Part shown: piece after piece, positions 1 to 11,597 of the stretch
Layout: every line of letters starts with the position of its first letter
Position numbering within the stretch: the first letter of the stretch is position 1
Assembly (NCBI RefSeq): GCF_019703515.2
Contig: NC_059346.1
Span: forward strand, 54,289,501 to 54,353,500
Source: Myxocyprinus asiaticus
Lineage: Eukaryota; Chordata; Actinopteri; Cypriniformes; Catostomidae
Length of the DNA: 64,000 nt
Direction of reading: 5' to 3'
The notes under the pieces: model-generated
What the model was told of the DNA's origin: nothing
Seen by the model: only the letters and a program-made list of their open reading frames with translations
Database searches by the model: none
Translations under genes and position numbers: made by a program

Positions 1-719
1 TTGGCGACAACGAACCAATCAAACAATTTGCTATTTTTAAACCACTCAAAATAACAGGTAAGCAAATAATTTTATTGTTAATACAAGAGAGATTTATTCA
101 AAATCTCCCCTTTCTAATCTACATACCACCCCACTAAACTATCTCTATGCCTAGTCTTCATGCAACTCCCCAGAGCTAAGCATCTTTAAACACCAACATA
201 CCGCTGTCATTGGATCGAACAGGACAATTCAACCCGCAAACCACGGTGGTGTGCTCAATCCAGGAGTCTGCACAAAAATAAACCAAAATAACAAATCAAC
301 GCAAAGCGTTGCTAATTCCTAACAGGGAAGTGAATAAAATCTCAACCTGTAATTCACCAAAAACAAACTTACCCACAAAACCAGAAGATGAAATTTCCTC
401 AAGAAAAATCCATAAACTAATATAAATGCAAAACTAACCAAACGCATAACCGCGCTTGTCTCCCAAACAAATTTTACAGATAAGTGATAATCAGTTGTGT
501 CTGCAAGTGCGTGGGGCAAATGTAGTGCAGCATGTTGGTTCCACGACACACCTCCATGCCTGCAAGGACGCCGTTGCCAACCAAGAACCAGCCCGCTGCT
601 TCGTGATCATATCCAAAGATATTTAAAGCTCCCACTCACAAGCATCAGGTGTGTCAGCCATGACCCTCACAGCCTGAACTATACCTGAAACAACCACACG
701 CACAAACACACACACACAG
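1..719. other. No recognisable gene or repeat
   Basis: I see no exon, RNA gene or known repeat here. A short CA-rich stretch at about 700-719 supplies the target site of the next element. Confidence 0.4.
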
Positions 720-1244
720 TAGTGATGGGTCATTCATGAACTATTCGTTCATTTTGAACGAATCTTTTATGTGACTCAGAAGAACAAGTAGTCTCAGAGA
801 GTGATTCGTTCATTTTGTGTTGGACGCGCATGCGCATTGCGCAAACTCCGTTCGTTTGTTACTTGAAAACCGCATTGGCGCTGTACAGGAAACAGAAATT
901 ATTAGTTCACCTCTCGAGTCTTTTGGTCCGAGTCGTTCGTTCTTTTGCCACATGACAGTCATATATGCTATGCAGTGACAAAAGAACGAACGACTCGGAC
1001 AAGAAGATTCCAGAGGTGAACTAATCATTTGTTTCTCATAATTTGTCCTTGGCTGCATTATCATTTTTTCCCTTATTGGGACTATAATCAAAGTTTGCGT
1101 AAGTAGATGTGTTGGGGGGATTTGGCTATTGAAAATGTAACATTCTAATTTAATTCTGCTTAAATGAATGAAATGACTTGAATGAAGATTCGTTCATTTT
1201 GCTGTCAGTAAAGTCAGTAAAATGATACGATCTTCCCATCACTA
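720..1244. mobile_element. hAT-type MITE with 8-bp TSD
   Basis: The ends are inverted (TAGTGATGGG at 720; CCCATCACTA ending at 1244). The element is flanked by a perfect 8-bp direct repeat ACACACAG (712-719 and 1245-1252). TIR form and 8-bp duplication are typical of the hAT superfamily. There is no coding capacity. An imperfect inner palindrome at about 900-1025 carries GTTCACCTCT and its complement, with arms sharing CCGAGTCGTTCGTTCTTTTG. The copy looks young because the duplication is intact. Confidence 0.85.
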
Positions 1245-1978
1245 ACACACAGGCACCAGCAAGGCTGGGCCATCACAAGTGACTAACATTTTAAGCATAT
1301 ACTTTTTTCACGACATAGTGCCCCCATACACTGCATAATATTCCAGATCAATGATATCACTGCGTGCAGTGTCTAAAGTTTGAATTTGTGGTAGCTTAAT
1401 ATGATCTAATATTTAATAATTGTTTTAATGTTCAAGTTTATGTAGCTAATGAAAATTCCTGAAATTATCATATTTATTTATTGAGAAAATAGTTATTTAT
1501 CATTACATTGTTTTTCTTAAGTCATAACAAATACATTTGTTATGAAAAATGTTCAAAATGCATTGAATGATCCAGTTATAATGGAGATTAATTTGTTTAT
1601 AGAATACTTTTATATTAATGTTATAAAATGCCAAATGTGATTGAAATTAACAGAAAATGGGTAACCCTTTTCTGTGGTTATTTTGAATAAATATTATGTT
1701 CATTTGTTTCTCAAAAAAGCATCTTGCTGTCTCAAAAGTATTTGTATATATTGACAAATATTGTCCTATATCTATTGTCCCGATACTTACCCGATATCAA
1801 TGTGGGGGCCTTTTACTCCAAGTGTGGGGTAAAAGGCTCCCTAGCCACTTTTTTTAAATTTTATTTTATATTATTTTATTATTTTTTATGCATTTTAATC
1901 AAAACAACATTCTGTTATAATGTTTTTTTTTTTTTTTTTCACACAAATTATGTTGCTCCATCAATATTCAATAATATA

Positions 1979-2518
1979 CACTACCGGTCAAAAGTTTTGA
2001 AACACTTACTCATTCTTTATCATATTTTATTTTCTTCACATTTTAGAATAATAGTAAAGTCATCACAACTATGGAATAACATAAATGGAACTATGGGAAT
2101 TATGTTGTGAATAAACAAAATCCAAAATAAATCAAAACTGTGTTATATTTGAGCATCTTCAAAGTAGTCACCCTTTGCCAAGAATTTTCAGAAATGTACT
2201 CTTGACATTTTCTCAACCAACTTCTTGAGGTATCACCCTGGGATGCTTTTTAAACAGTATTGAAGGAGTTCTCATCTATGTTGGGCACTTATTGGTTGCT
2301 TTTCTTTATTATTTGGTCCAAGTCATCAATTTCAAAAACGTGTTTTTTTTTTTTTTAATTAAATTTTAGATTTATAATGAAATAAATTAATATGGTGGCA
2401 CAATTATATTTTTGTCTACAAAACTAATTTCAAACATTTAAACATACGCCTTCAGATCAAAAGATTTTTAAGATCATGAGAAACATTTCGGTCAAGTGTT
2501 TCAAAACTTTTTGTAGTG
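1979..2518. mobile_element. Tc1/mariner-type MITE
   Basis: The terminal inverted repeats read CACTACCGGTCAAAAGTTTT at the left and end ACTTTTTGTAGTG at the right, each flanked by TA (1977-1978, 2519-2520), the mariner target dinucleotide. The AT-rich interior of about 540 bp has no transposase. Related sequence occurs at 40.1-40.6 kb. Confidence 0.75.
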
Positions 2519-2520
2519 TA

Positions 2521-2532
2521 TGTGTGTGTGTG

Positions 2533-2584
<52 letters not shown>
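2521..2584. repeat. (TG)n/(TA)n microsatellite
   Basis: A short TG run is followed by alternating TA over about 60 bp. It abuts two transposon ends. Confidence 0.95.
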
Positions 2585-2588
<4 letters not shown>

Positions 2589-3418
2589 CAGGGTTGGGGA
2601 GTACCGGAATACATGTAACAAGATTACGTATTTAAAATACAAAATATAAGTGACTGTATTCCACTACAGTTACAATTTAAATCATTGGTAATTAGAATAA
2701 AGTTACATTCAAAAAGTATTTTGATTACTGAAGAGATTACTTTGCATTTTATTGTCATTTGTTTCATTTAATATTTAGTCCTTTCAGATGGAAAACATTT
2801 ATACATATGAATGATGTGATCCAAAGTGCATTTGAACAGCGGTGAAACACTTTGTTATGATGTGTTACATTCATACGAGCAGATAGAGAAGTAAGTTTGA
2901 AGTAAGTTTGGAGCAGAAGAAATAGAAATAAACCTTGAGTAAATTGTCAGCTTTACGCTAAACTAAAATGCTATTTCTAGCCATTTTACATGCACATGTT
3001 ACCAGGCACGATCATAATTTTTTTTTTTTATCAAGAAAATTCCTGCTGGATCATAATTTTTTCTTTGATATTAGAGCAAAAATCGTATTCTTGATGATAA
3101 TTTTTATATCCTTTTCCTGTAAAAATATCTAAAAATCCTTAAAACAAGATCAATTTTATTTATCTTGTTTTAGAAACAACACTGCATGAGATATTTAGGT
3201 TTTTCAGAGAATGTATTTTTAACATGTGTATTTTGTCTTACTGAGTTTTTATAGTCAAAACAAGTGAAAAAATCTACCAGTGCTGAAGAAGTAATCCAAA
3301 GTATTTAGAATACGTTACTGACCTTGAGTAATCTAACGGAACATGTTACAAATTACATTTTACAGCATGTATTCTGTAATCTGTAGTGGAATACATCTCA
3401 AAAGTAACCCTCACAACC

Positions 3419-3421
<3 letters not shown>
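2589..3421. mobile_element. Non-autonomous DNA transposon, CAGGGTTGGG termini
   Basis: The left end reads CAGGGTTGGGGAGTACCGGA and the right end AACCCTCACAACCCTG, an imperfect inverted pair that continues inward with GGAATACATG and its counterpart near 3380. It lies between two TA microsatellites. No coding capacity. The superfamily cannot be set from the termini alone. Confidence 0.7.
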
Positions 3422-3488
<67 letters not shown>

Positions 3489-3490
3489 TT
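3422..3490. repeat. (TA)n microsatellite
   Basis: Alternating TA over about 65 bp, directly at the right end of the preceding transposon. Confidence 0.95.
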
Positions 3491-4773
3491 AAATTTTGAT
3501 ACACTTTGCGATCAGACAAAACACATTTACCTAACTGTTCCTAATTTTCCTCACATTTAGCCCAATTGTAACTTCAATCCACCTTATTCCATTATTCTTT
3601 GGAAGAGGCTCATTGCCTTACAATTTAAGGTTTTCTGTTTTTGTTTTTGTTTTTAGTAATATGCTACTATGCTATAGATTGCAAGTATAATTGCCTATAA
3701 AAAAACTTGCACAGAAAAACAGTTTCACTTCTGCAATCTCAGAATAGATGCATGATGTTGAATTTTTGTTGAGGCTTTTCTTGAAAACATTAAATCATTA
3801 GCTCTTATAAAGGGTTATTTATAGACATACAGTATTAGTTAATATTGCTATGAAGAATAAAACTTATGGAGGAATCTTTAACTAGTAAGTACATTATTTT
3901 CCCTATTATATCTCATACAAAATGATTACATAAATAAATAGAGTGTAAATACAGAATAAAGTGGTCTAAGTGCTTAAATTAATAAGCCCAGTTTACAAAG
4001 AAAGTCTTGTATGTAGAGATGAGCCTGAACTCAAATGTAACAATTTTATGAGACAGGCTTAAAATAAATAAATTATATATGCACTGTATATTTAAAGTAT
4101 TATAGGTAGTGATATAAACAACCTGTGAATTACTATGTGATATTGATCTCATGGCAAAATAGAGTTGTTATTTACTACTGTATGTTCACAGTTGAAATGC
4201 AGCATAACAAGGGCAAAAATGTGTGGTGGGAACTTGCATTTCTCTTTTTAAAGCAAACAAGCACTTTTCTTAGATTACACTAAAGCCTTTGAGACTGTCA
4301 ACAAATGAGTGCATGGTTTCACATGACACGTCTCAGAAAGCTTAAACGAAAACAAGTCACTTCGCTTCTTTGCTTCTGTAGGACTTTCAAGGAAATGCAT
4401 TTTCGATTTGAATTCTTGAGGTTAGTACTGGAAATCCTAATGCTGAATATGAGAGATTTCAAGTCTATAAATAATAGAAGACCATTCACAAACAAATCCA
4501 TAATAGTTCCACTTAAATCAAGTATTTGGCAGTTGTACAGTATCAGTGTACATGAGAACGTGGTATGGGAACTGCGAGATGTTTGATATATCTCTCATCC
4601 TCTCGCTTACACACACAGGAAGAGACATGTTCACACTTAGAGACTTTAATGTTAGGAGGCCCAACTTAGGAAACACATTGCAGTGTACAGCTTGTGACTC
4701 CATCATAATATCTACAAAAAAAATTACTTTATTTATAATATAAATCAACACACAGAGGACATTCAGGCAAAAC
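3491..4773. other. No recognisable feature
   Basis: AT-rich DNA without a supported exon or repeat. The longest open frame (4305-4586, +) has no recognisable domain and no splice context. Confidence 0.4.
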
Positions 4774-5409
4774 TTAAAGGGATTGCTTTCCTAAATATGA
4801 AAATTATGTCGTCATTTACTCACTCTCATGTTGTTCCAAACCCGTATGTCTTTCTTTATTCCGTGGATCACAAAAGGAGATTGTAAGGGGGTTCAGTGGA
4901 AAGGAGGAGGCGAGAACCGGCTTGACAACTTAAATAATAATTTAATGAACAACTTAACCAAGAACACACAAACATAACCACACACAGGGCAGCTGCCTGT
5001 AATTCTCTCTCTCTAACTGTTGTCCCCGGCCGCATTTATCCCTCGCGCACCCCATCAGGCTGATTGGGGACCGGGCGTGCGTCATTCCAGCTCCTCGGCC
5101 TTGCACCCTGACTGCCGGCAGGACATCACCGCCTTCCTCGAACTGGGAGGAGACAGGAGGGGAAAAACAACAAAAAACAACAAAACAGGCGAGGGAAAGG
5201 CCAACACGGAGCGACAGAGAGAGTGAGAGAGAGGAGAGAGAGAAAAAGAAACTCACTCACCGGTTCTCTGATGCGCCATCGCGTGGTCCTCGATCACTCC
5301 TCTACCGTCTCAGGCAGACGGCAGCCGCTCCTCCCCGGGCGGACTGGAGTCAGACCTCCGACCCCCAGTGGACAGAACGCCCCTCCGTGTTCCCGCCGTC
5401 CCATGGGGA

Positions 5410-5620
5410 CACTCCTCCACCCCTGGCAGCGGCCCTACCACTCCAGGCGGTCGGGGAGTCGCTTCCCTCGCGGACGGCGGTCTTCTCTGGACCCCTCTGC
5501 GTTTCTAGGGGACGGCAGGGCACTCCTCCACCCCTGGCAGCGGCTCCATCGCTCCAGGCAGTCGGGGAGCCCAGTCCCCACTCGCCTCGCGGACAGCGCC
5601 GTTCCCCGCATCCGGGTGGT
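5410..5620. repeat. GC-rich imperfect tandem duplication, ~111 bp
   Basis: CACTCCTCCACCCCTGGCAG begins at 5410 and again at 5521; each is followed by a diverged copy of the same GC-rich text ending CGGGGAG. It lies inside the LTR element. Open frames through it are composition artefacts. Confidence 0.7.
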
Positions 5621-5709
5621 CGGGCTACTCCGTCCCCCGGCGGATGGCAGCGGCGCTCCGCTGGGTGGACGGCAGTGTCGAGGACTCTGCGACGGGCATC
5701 CCTCCTCCC

Positions 5710-5727
5710 TCCCGGGTTTCGGCACCA
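5710..5727 (-). other. Primer binding site, tRNA-Phe
   Basis: On the minus strand, TGGTGCCGAAACCCGGGA starts one base inside the LTR. It is complementary to the 3' end of vertebrate tRNA-Phe including CCA (acceptor stem GCCGAAA). Its position fixes the LTR boundary and the element's orientation. Confidence 0.8.
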
Positions 5728-6050
5728 GTGTAAGGGGGTTCAGTGGAAAGGAGGAGGCGAGAACCGGCTTGACAACTTAAATAATAATTTAATGAACAAC
5801 TTAACCAAGAACACACAAAAATAACAACACACAGGGCAGCTGCCTGTAATTCTCTCTCTCTCTCTAACTGTCGTCCCTGGCCGCATTTATCCCTCGCGCG
5901 CCCCATCAGGCTGATTGGGGACCGGGCGTGCGTCATTCCAGCCCGGCCCCGCCCTCCTCGGCTCTACAGAGATGTTAGGCAGAATGTTCAATCTCAGTCA
6001 CCATTCACTTTCATTGTATGGAAAAGAGCAGCGTCAACATTATACAAAAA

Positions 6051-7262
6051 TTTCTTTGTAGAAATGTGTAAATTTTTACAAATTTGTTTGTGCTCTACTT
6101 TAGAAAGTAAAGTAAAATAGATTTGGAATGACATTAGTAACTACTGACAACATTTTCCTTTTTAGGTATACCCTTTCCTGTGTTTTCAAAATTTCAGTAG
6201 TCTGTGCAGTTTGAGACCTTAACGTCTATCATCTGAATGTTGTATTTGTTTACTGTACCGTAGGAAGACTCGAATTCCAAAACTTTTCCTTCATTAAACT
6301 AAGTCAAGGTCAAACTCTAATAGATAGTGTTTCTACTTAGTTAGCTTCTGGTTGCAGATGAAACATGTTGTTGTGACTGCATGAATGGCATCAACCACAC
6401 GGTGATCAGTGGACTTGATAAAATTGTGGAAACCAAGAACTTCCTTTCATTTTGTTTACATTGCACATCTCATTCTAAACAATAGAGAAGAAATGAACAA
6501 GTTTTAATATTATAATTACTATGTTAATATATAGTAAAAAATTTGGCTAATGGCTTTGGTTAAACTTCAAAATGTGAGTCAGTTTGTCTGGTTGACAAAA
6601 TATATATAGAGCAGTCAAAGGGCATTTACAGGAAATTGGTAATATATTGAGATTTGGTGTGCGGCAGTTTTCATCACTCATCTGTTTTATTACCTGACAA
6701 ATGGAAGACGGCAATCTAGATCCTTGATTAAGATAAGAGTGTGTGGGCTGTTTTGCTCTGTGTGATGTTTGATTGAACTCATAAGATCCTATTTTTGTTA
6801 AAGGTAGGGCTGAATCATCCTGGAATCATAATGTTTTCAGTGATACTCAAAAATTATATTGATAGTGAAATGAGATTGCTAGTGGAATAAATGTTCATGT
6901 TACTACATAGACTTGCCGTACAATCAGAATGCTTATGGTACTTAAACATTAATTCAACAAAGATCACTTCTGCTTATATATTTATGGATAAATGTAGATT
7001 CAGACCTGTAGATTAGCTTTAATCTTTGTTTAAAAAAATAAAATAAAAAAAATAATAATTTTAAACAACTACAAAAACAACAACAACAACAACAACAAAA
7101 AAACAACAACAACAACAACATAAAAAACACAACACAGACAGACACAAGATTTTATATTATATATCACTGTACTGTTAAAATTCAGATTTTTTAAAAGTGT
7201 TTTATACATTTGTCTAAAAAAATGTTTGACTTTTAATTCCATCATTTTGGGATGGAACAGTA
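6051..7262. other. No gene seen; AAC microsatellite
   Basis: AT-rich DNA. The only clear structure is an (AAC)n run at about 7070-7125. Confidence 0.5.
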
Positions 7263-8614
7263 CGGAAACCCTGAACCGCAATGTGAAAAAAAAAAAAAAC
7301 ATTTCACTACGTGAAATTTTGTTCTTTTTTTAGGTGTCTGTGCCTTCCTGAGTCTATGTTCTACTATTTATTTTTCTCAAAAAATAAATAAAAAAATGTC
7401 TCTCTCTCAAAAAATAATAATAATAATAATAATAATAATAATTTTCTCTCCAAAAAATAAAAACAAATTTTCTCCCAAAACTTTTTTTTCTCTCACCCCA
7501 ATTTTGTTTTCTGCTCAAGAGGCAACACAGGAAACATTTTGTTGTTGTTGTTGTTTTTTTGCTTGCTAGCTAACAATTAGCATGCAGTACCAGCCTCGGC
7601 CACCAGGTGCCACTATCAGTAATCGTGAAATCTTGTGGATGGCGAAAACTCATTACGTCATCGCATAGGTGAAAATTCTCAACACAAATAATCGAATACA
7701 AACTTGAAATGTCCAGAAGAGCAGGTTTATTGGCACTTTTAAAAAATATCTCAGAGATCTGCATGGCAAAGTCATAAGAATAAAGGAACACACACACACA
7801 TAATGCTCCCAGAACTGTGTGACGCTCTGTCGTTCCCGGACACGAGCAGTTCTTTAGTGCAGTGGTTCTAGTGGTTCAGCTGGTTTTGCTTTGGGACCCA
7901 GATTTCACACTGGACATCAAATGCAAAAGTACCAAACCTGAATTTAATGGATCCTGCATGCATGGGTCACATTTTCTTTTAACTTGCATAGTTTTGTTCA
8001 TGATTTTCAAGCATAAATGTGACATTATTTTTGTTATTGATGTCAAAAAAAGAAATTCTCTCCCCCCTTTTAAAAACTGATGAGCTTATTTATTTATATG
8101 AGCCATTATATTTATTATCCAGTTTATTTCCTAATATTAAACATCATTCTAACAGAACAAAGGCTATTACATGGAAAACGTTATTCATAATTTGTTGACC
8201 GGTCTTGGCGGTCCTAAAGCCCTTACTTGACCTTAGATATACAGTGCAATGACATATGAGCACAGGTTACTGTTACTGCTGTATAATCGTGAAACATTTT
8301 TGTAAGGGTGAAGACAAGTAATTTGAAAAGAAAAACAACAATTTTATTTTGGCGCATAACACAGTGTTGCTCTGTCCCACCTCACTGCTGTTTATAATGT
8401 CGGCGCTGCCTGTTTGAGAGGTTTGACTTCCTCCATAGCGATTTAAACTAGAAAATTCTCACTAGAATCCATTCCAGAGATACAGTACATTAGAGCAGAT
8501 CATTGGCGCGAGTTGTTTGTACACTCACATGCAAAACAAGCTTTAATCGCACAGCGAAAATATAGTGTTGCAGGTTTTCCTTACAAACCTGGACCAAAAC
8601 GGGTCAGTTGTTGC

Positions 8615-8995
8615 TACACACTCTCACGGTGAAATCATAAGGATTCATACAACTTTTCCAAATTTGGCAAATTCGTATGATTTCGTACAACTTCCACTAC
8701 AGCCAATGATGTCCCTGGACATCGTTCCCATCTAATATGTGACAAGTACTTGCTTCTGTCACATACAACAGCTTCCTATCATGTTTACACACTCTACTGA
8801 TCGGTTAGGTTTAGATAAGGGGTTTGGGTAAGGGCATAAAATTAATAAGCATGTCCGCTGACTTCTGCATTAGACATCTGGGAATTTGTACATGATAAAA
8901 TCGAACAAATTCATACGAACAAACTCGTACGAAATCATACGAAATAGCCAACTCGTAAAATATGTACGAATTTTCATGAGACTGGGTTGTACGTC
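8615..8995. mobile_element. Foldback MITE rich in TCGTACGAA motifs
   Basis: The left side reads TTCGTATGATTTCGTACAAC and the right side carries its approximate complement several times (ACGAAATCATACGAAATAGC), ending near ACGAATTTTCATGAGACTGG. No coding capacity. Ends are approximate. Confidence 0.6.
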
Positions 8996-9298
8996 TTTGA
9001 TCGTTGTGCCTCAACTCACTGTTAAGTTTCAAATAACTTTAATATTTATTAACGCATCTCGAGACACCTGCGTTCTGTTTCATCATTTGTTGCGCTGCAT
9101 CAAGCTTTTTCAGTGCTGGTGTCACAAATCGACATTCTGATGAAGTTCAGGTTGCAAAGAGGACTTAATGTGATTGTTTCACATGATTCCAGATTGTTTT
9201 TCACCTGGTAAAGTTTCAGCGCTTGATAAATGGTGAGCTAACATCCCCCCCCCCCTCTTTTGCTCTGGTTTGCAGACAGTAATTACACAAGTTAAATT

Positions 9299-9482
9299 TT
9301 ACATTTACATTTATGCATTTAGCTGATGCTTTTTATCCAAAGCGACTTACAGTGCACTTATTACAGGGACAATCCCCCTGGAGAAACCTGGAGTTAATTG
9401 CCTTGCTCAAGGACACAATGGTGTGGGGATCGAACCAGCAACCTTCTGATTACCACCTATGTGCTTTAGCCCACTACACATT
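9299..9482 (-). mobile_element. tRNA-derived SINE, TTTATCCAAAGCGACTTAC family
   Basis: On the minus strand an A-box-like AGTGGGCTAAAGCACA is followed by a B box GGTTCGATCCC, a body, and the conserved tail that reads CTTTGGATAAA. On the plus strand the tail is seen as TTTATCCAAAGCGACTTACA. Tail-only fragments of the same family occur at 24897-24975 and 29405-29490 (+). Confidence 0.75.
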
Positions 9483-10531
9483 TAAATGCTGAATCATTTA
9501 AAAATCAAAGCATCCCGAAGCTGATCCACCAAACAAAACATGCATTTAAGATGCGATTTTCCTCCCCCGACTTCTTGTGAGGTGGCTTTTGGAGTTGTTG
9601 CGTTTTAAATCAACAGCTTCTTTTATGGGATGTTTGACCACATGCTGCTGGAACACAATATGGAAAATGAGAATGTGACCTGGAAGTGTTTAATGGGCAC
9701 ACCATCCTGGTAGCATATATCTAAAAGCAACCCACATTATTATACGATTATTAAGATCTACCAATTTGCTTTGCAAACTCTATGCAGGCTTTGGATTTTC
9801 ACCTGTATTTCATGATCTCATTATGTCGAGCTTCGATTGTGATGAAGTTCCAATAGAAATAAGTCTGCATGACTTTACTTTTATTAAAAGTTAAAGAAAT
9901 TATAACATTACTTACAACAAGATTAAGTAAAAGTACACACATCACAACAAAAGGACAGGTTAATGTCTTCAAAAAACCAGAAAGAACTCCTGTTGTCACA
10001 CTTCACAACGAATGCCTGAGGTTTATTCATTTAATTGTGGGATCTCACGTATTAGTAGACTCTCAAACATTATATACAGTGTTTCTTTCCTTGATTAAGA
10101 TTTGCAAAACATTCATTTTGTATTTTACAACAATAAAAATAAACAGATCAAGTACCACAGCTGTCATCTATCACCTTAAGCACAAGATTTCATGCTTACT
10201 GATAGTGGCACCTGGTGGCCGAGGCTGGTACCGCATGCTAATTGTTAGCTAGCAAGCAAAAAAAAAAAAAAAAAATAAAAATCTCCTGTGTTGCCTCTTG
10301 AGGAGAAAAATAAAATGGTTAGAGAAAAAAAAAATCTGGGGGAGAAAAAATATATATATTTTTAAAGAAAAAAAGGTTTTTGAAGAGAAAAAAAAATTGT
10401 GAGAGAGAATTTTTTTTTTTTTTTTTTTTTTTAGTTTTTTGAGAGAAAAAAAAAAAATTTGGTTTGAGAAAAAAATTTTTTTTTAGAACATAGGCTCAAG
10501 AAGGCACAGACAGTGCGGTTCAGGGCTTCCG

Positions 10532-10737
10532 TAGTACAGATCATTTCAATCAAACAATCTAATCTTATTGATGCGCGCCATCTAGTGGAATAATTGTACT
10601 AACTGCATGTAGCTTCAATAGAAAATGGAGCAAAGAATATAGATTACAGTCATAGAAAGCAATTAAATAAATAAATATATGTACATTGTTCTTGGACATT
10701 TGTAATGTTCAGTGTCACAGTACATTATTACAGCCTT

Positions 10738-10771
<34 letters not shown>

Positions 10772-11597
10772 AAGTATATAATATATTTGTATATAATGTT
10801 TGGTTCAAATGTCAAACAAATCAGAGTGACTTAAGTTTGATCATTTAGATGATGTCATGTTATGCTATAGTCCTGTTATGTTACCTGCTACCTATTACCC
10901 ATTATTGTCCTTTCAGAAAACACAGAAATCAGGATAGCAGGTGTAATATTATTGCATAATTATTATTTATTATAAAATCATCTGCATTCTGGGTAAATAA
11001 TTTATGTCAATAGATGTTACTAATATGTACAGAGGGCTGCATATTAGGATAGATTTTGAATTATACGTAACTACATAACTATTTGATATTTACATACAAC
11101 ACATACAATTATTTTTTCAGTTAAATAAAATATATTTAAATACATATGGTTTCAGAACTAAACATTTTCTAATTGTTGAATAATTACTATACATGCAGTT
11201 TTTATCTAATTTTAACTGAAACTGCAGTGTAACGTGTGTAATTTCATTTGTCATTGGAATTTACTGCAAAAAAAACTTAGATGTGATTTAAAATGGTGAG
11301 AAACTTTTTACTGTAGCATACTTTACTGTTAAAATTATGGAAATTTTTTACAATAGTGTTTGACGTATAATTTAAATTCATCTGAAATATATGAATTCTT
11401 TTGCGTTTCAAGTGAATGCTGGAGAGAATAGCTGTTTTCTTTGGGTCTCAGCTGTTTGTGGAGACGAAGGTGAAGTATGAATTAGATAAGAACTGAATGT
11501 ACCTGCCAACTGAACGATTGATTTAGCAGTGAAAATGCACTGCATGTACAAAGTGCAGCGAATGCTCTGGTGGCATGTGCAGCATGTTTACTAATTT
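10532..11597. other. No recognisable gene; (TA)n at ~10740-10770
   Basis: AT-rich sequence with one TA microsatellite. No exon or repeat could be supported. Confidence 0.4.

Larger units (their letters stand above)
4882..5968 (-). mobile_element. Short non-coding LTR retrotransposon (TRIM-like)
   Basis: Two direct repeats (4882 to about 5107 and 5729-5968, 240 bp) are near-identical over about 210 bp. They begin TGTAAGGGGG; the second ends CTCTACA, giving TG...CA. A 5-bp duplication GAGAT (4877-4881, 5969-5973) flanks the whole. Next to the right-hand repeat is a primer site for tRNA-Phe in minus orientation, so the element reads on the minus strand. The left repeat lacks about 12 bp near its inner end and I see no polypurine tract. 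The roughly 600-bp interior is GC-rich and encodes no gag, pol or env, so it must have moved with enzymes from another element. Confidence 0.85.
4774..6050. mobile_element. TTAA-type MITE split by an LTR element
   Basis: The left half (4774-4876) starts TTAAAGGGATTG and continues with the teleost repeat text TCATTTACTCACTCTCATG. The right half resumes at about 5974 with CACCATTCACTTTCATTGTA. The two parts are separated by the LTR element at 4882-5968, so the MITE was there first. More complete relatives are at 13826-14510 and 28017-28436. The exact right end is unclear. Confidence 0.7.
7263..10531. mobile_element. 3.3-kb element with long inverted arms
   Basis: The ends are CGGAAACCCTGAACCGCA (7263) and TGCGGTTCAGGGCTTCCG (to 10531), each next to TA. 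The inverted arms run inward for about 370 bp (to about 7636 on the left and from about 10176 on the right) and include CAACAATTAGCATGC-type and CTCGGCCACCAGGTGCCACT text with its complement. The outer arms hold A/T-rich simple repeats of divergent length. The interior has no transposase but carries a MITE and a SINE. I cannot name the superfamily. Confidence 0.75.

Noticed and set aside
4954..5936. Long frames across the GC-rich block
   Set aside because: All three frames on both strands are open because of GC-rich tandem repeats inside a non-coding LTR element; no gag or pol motif.
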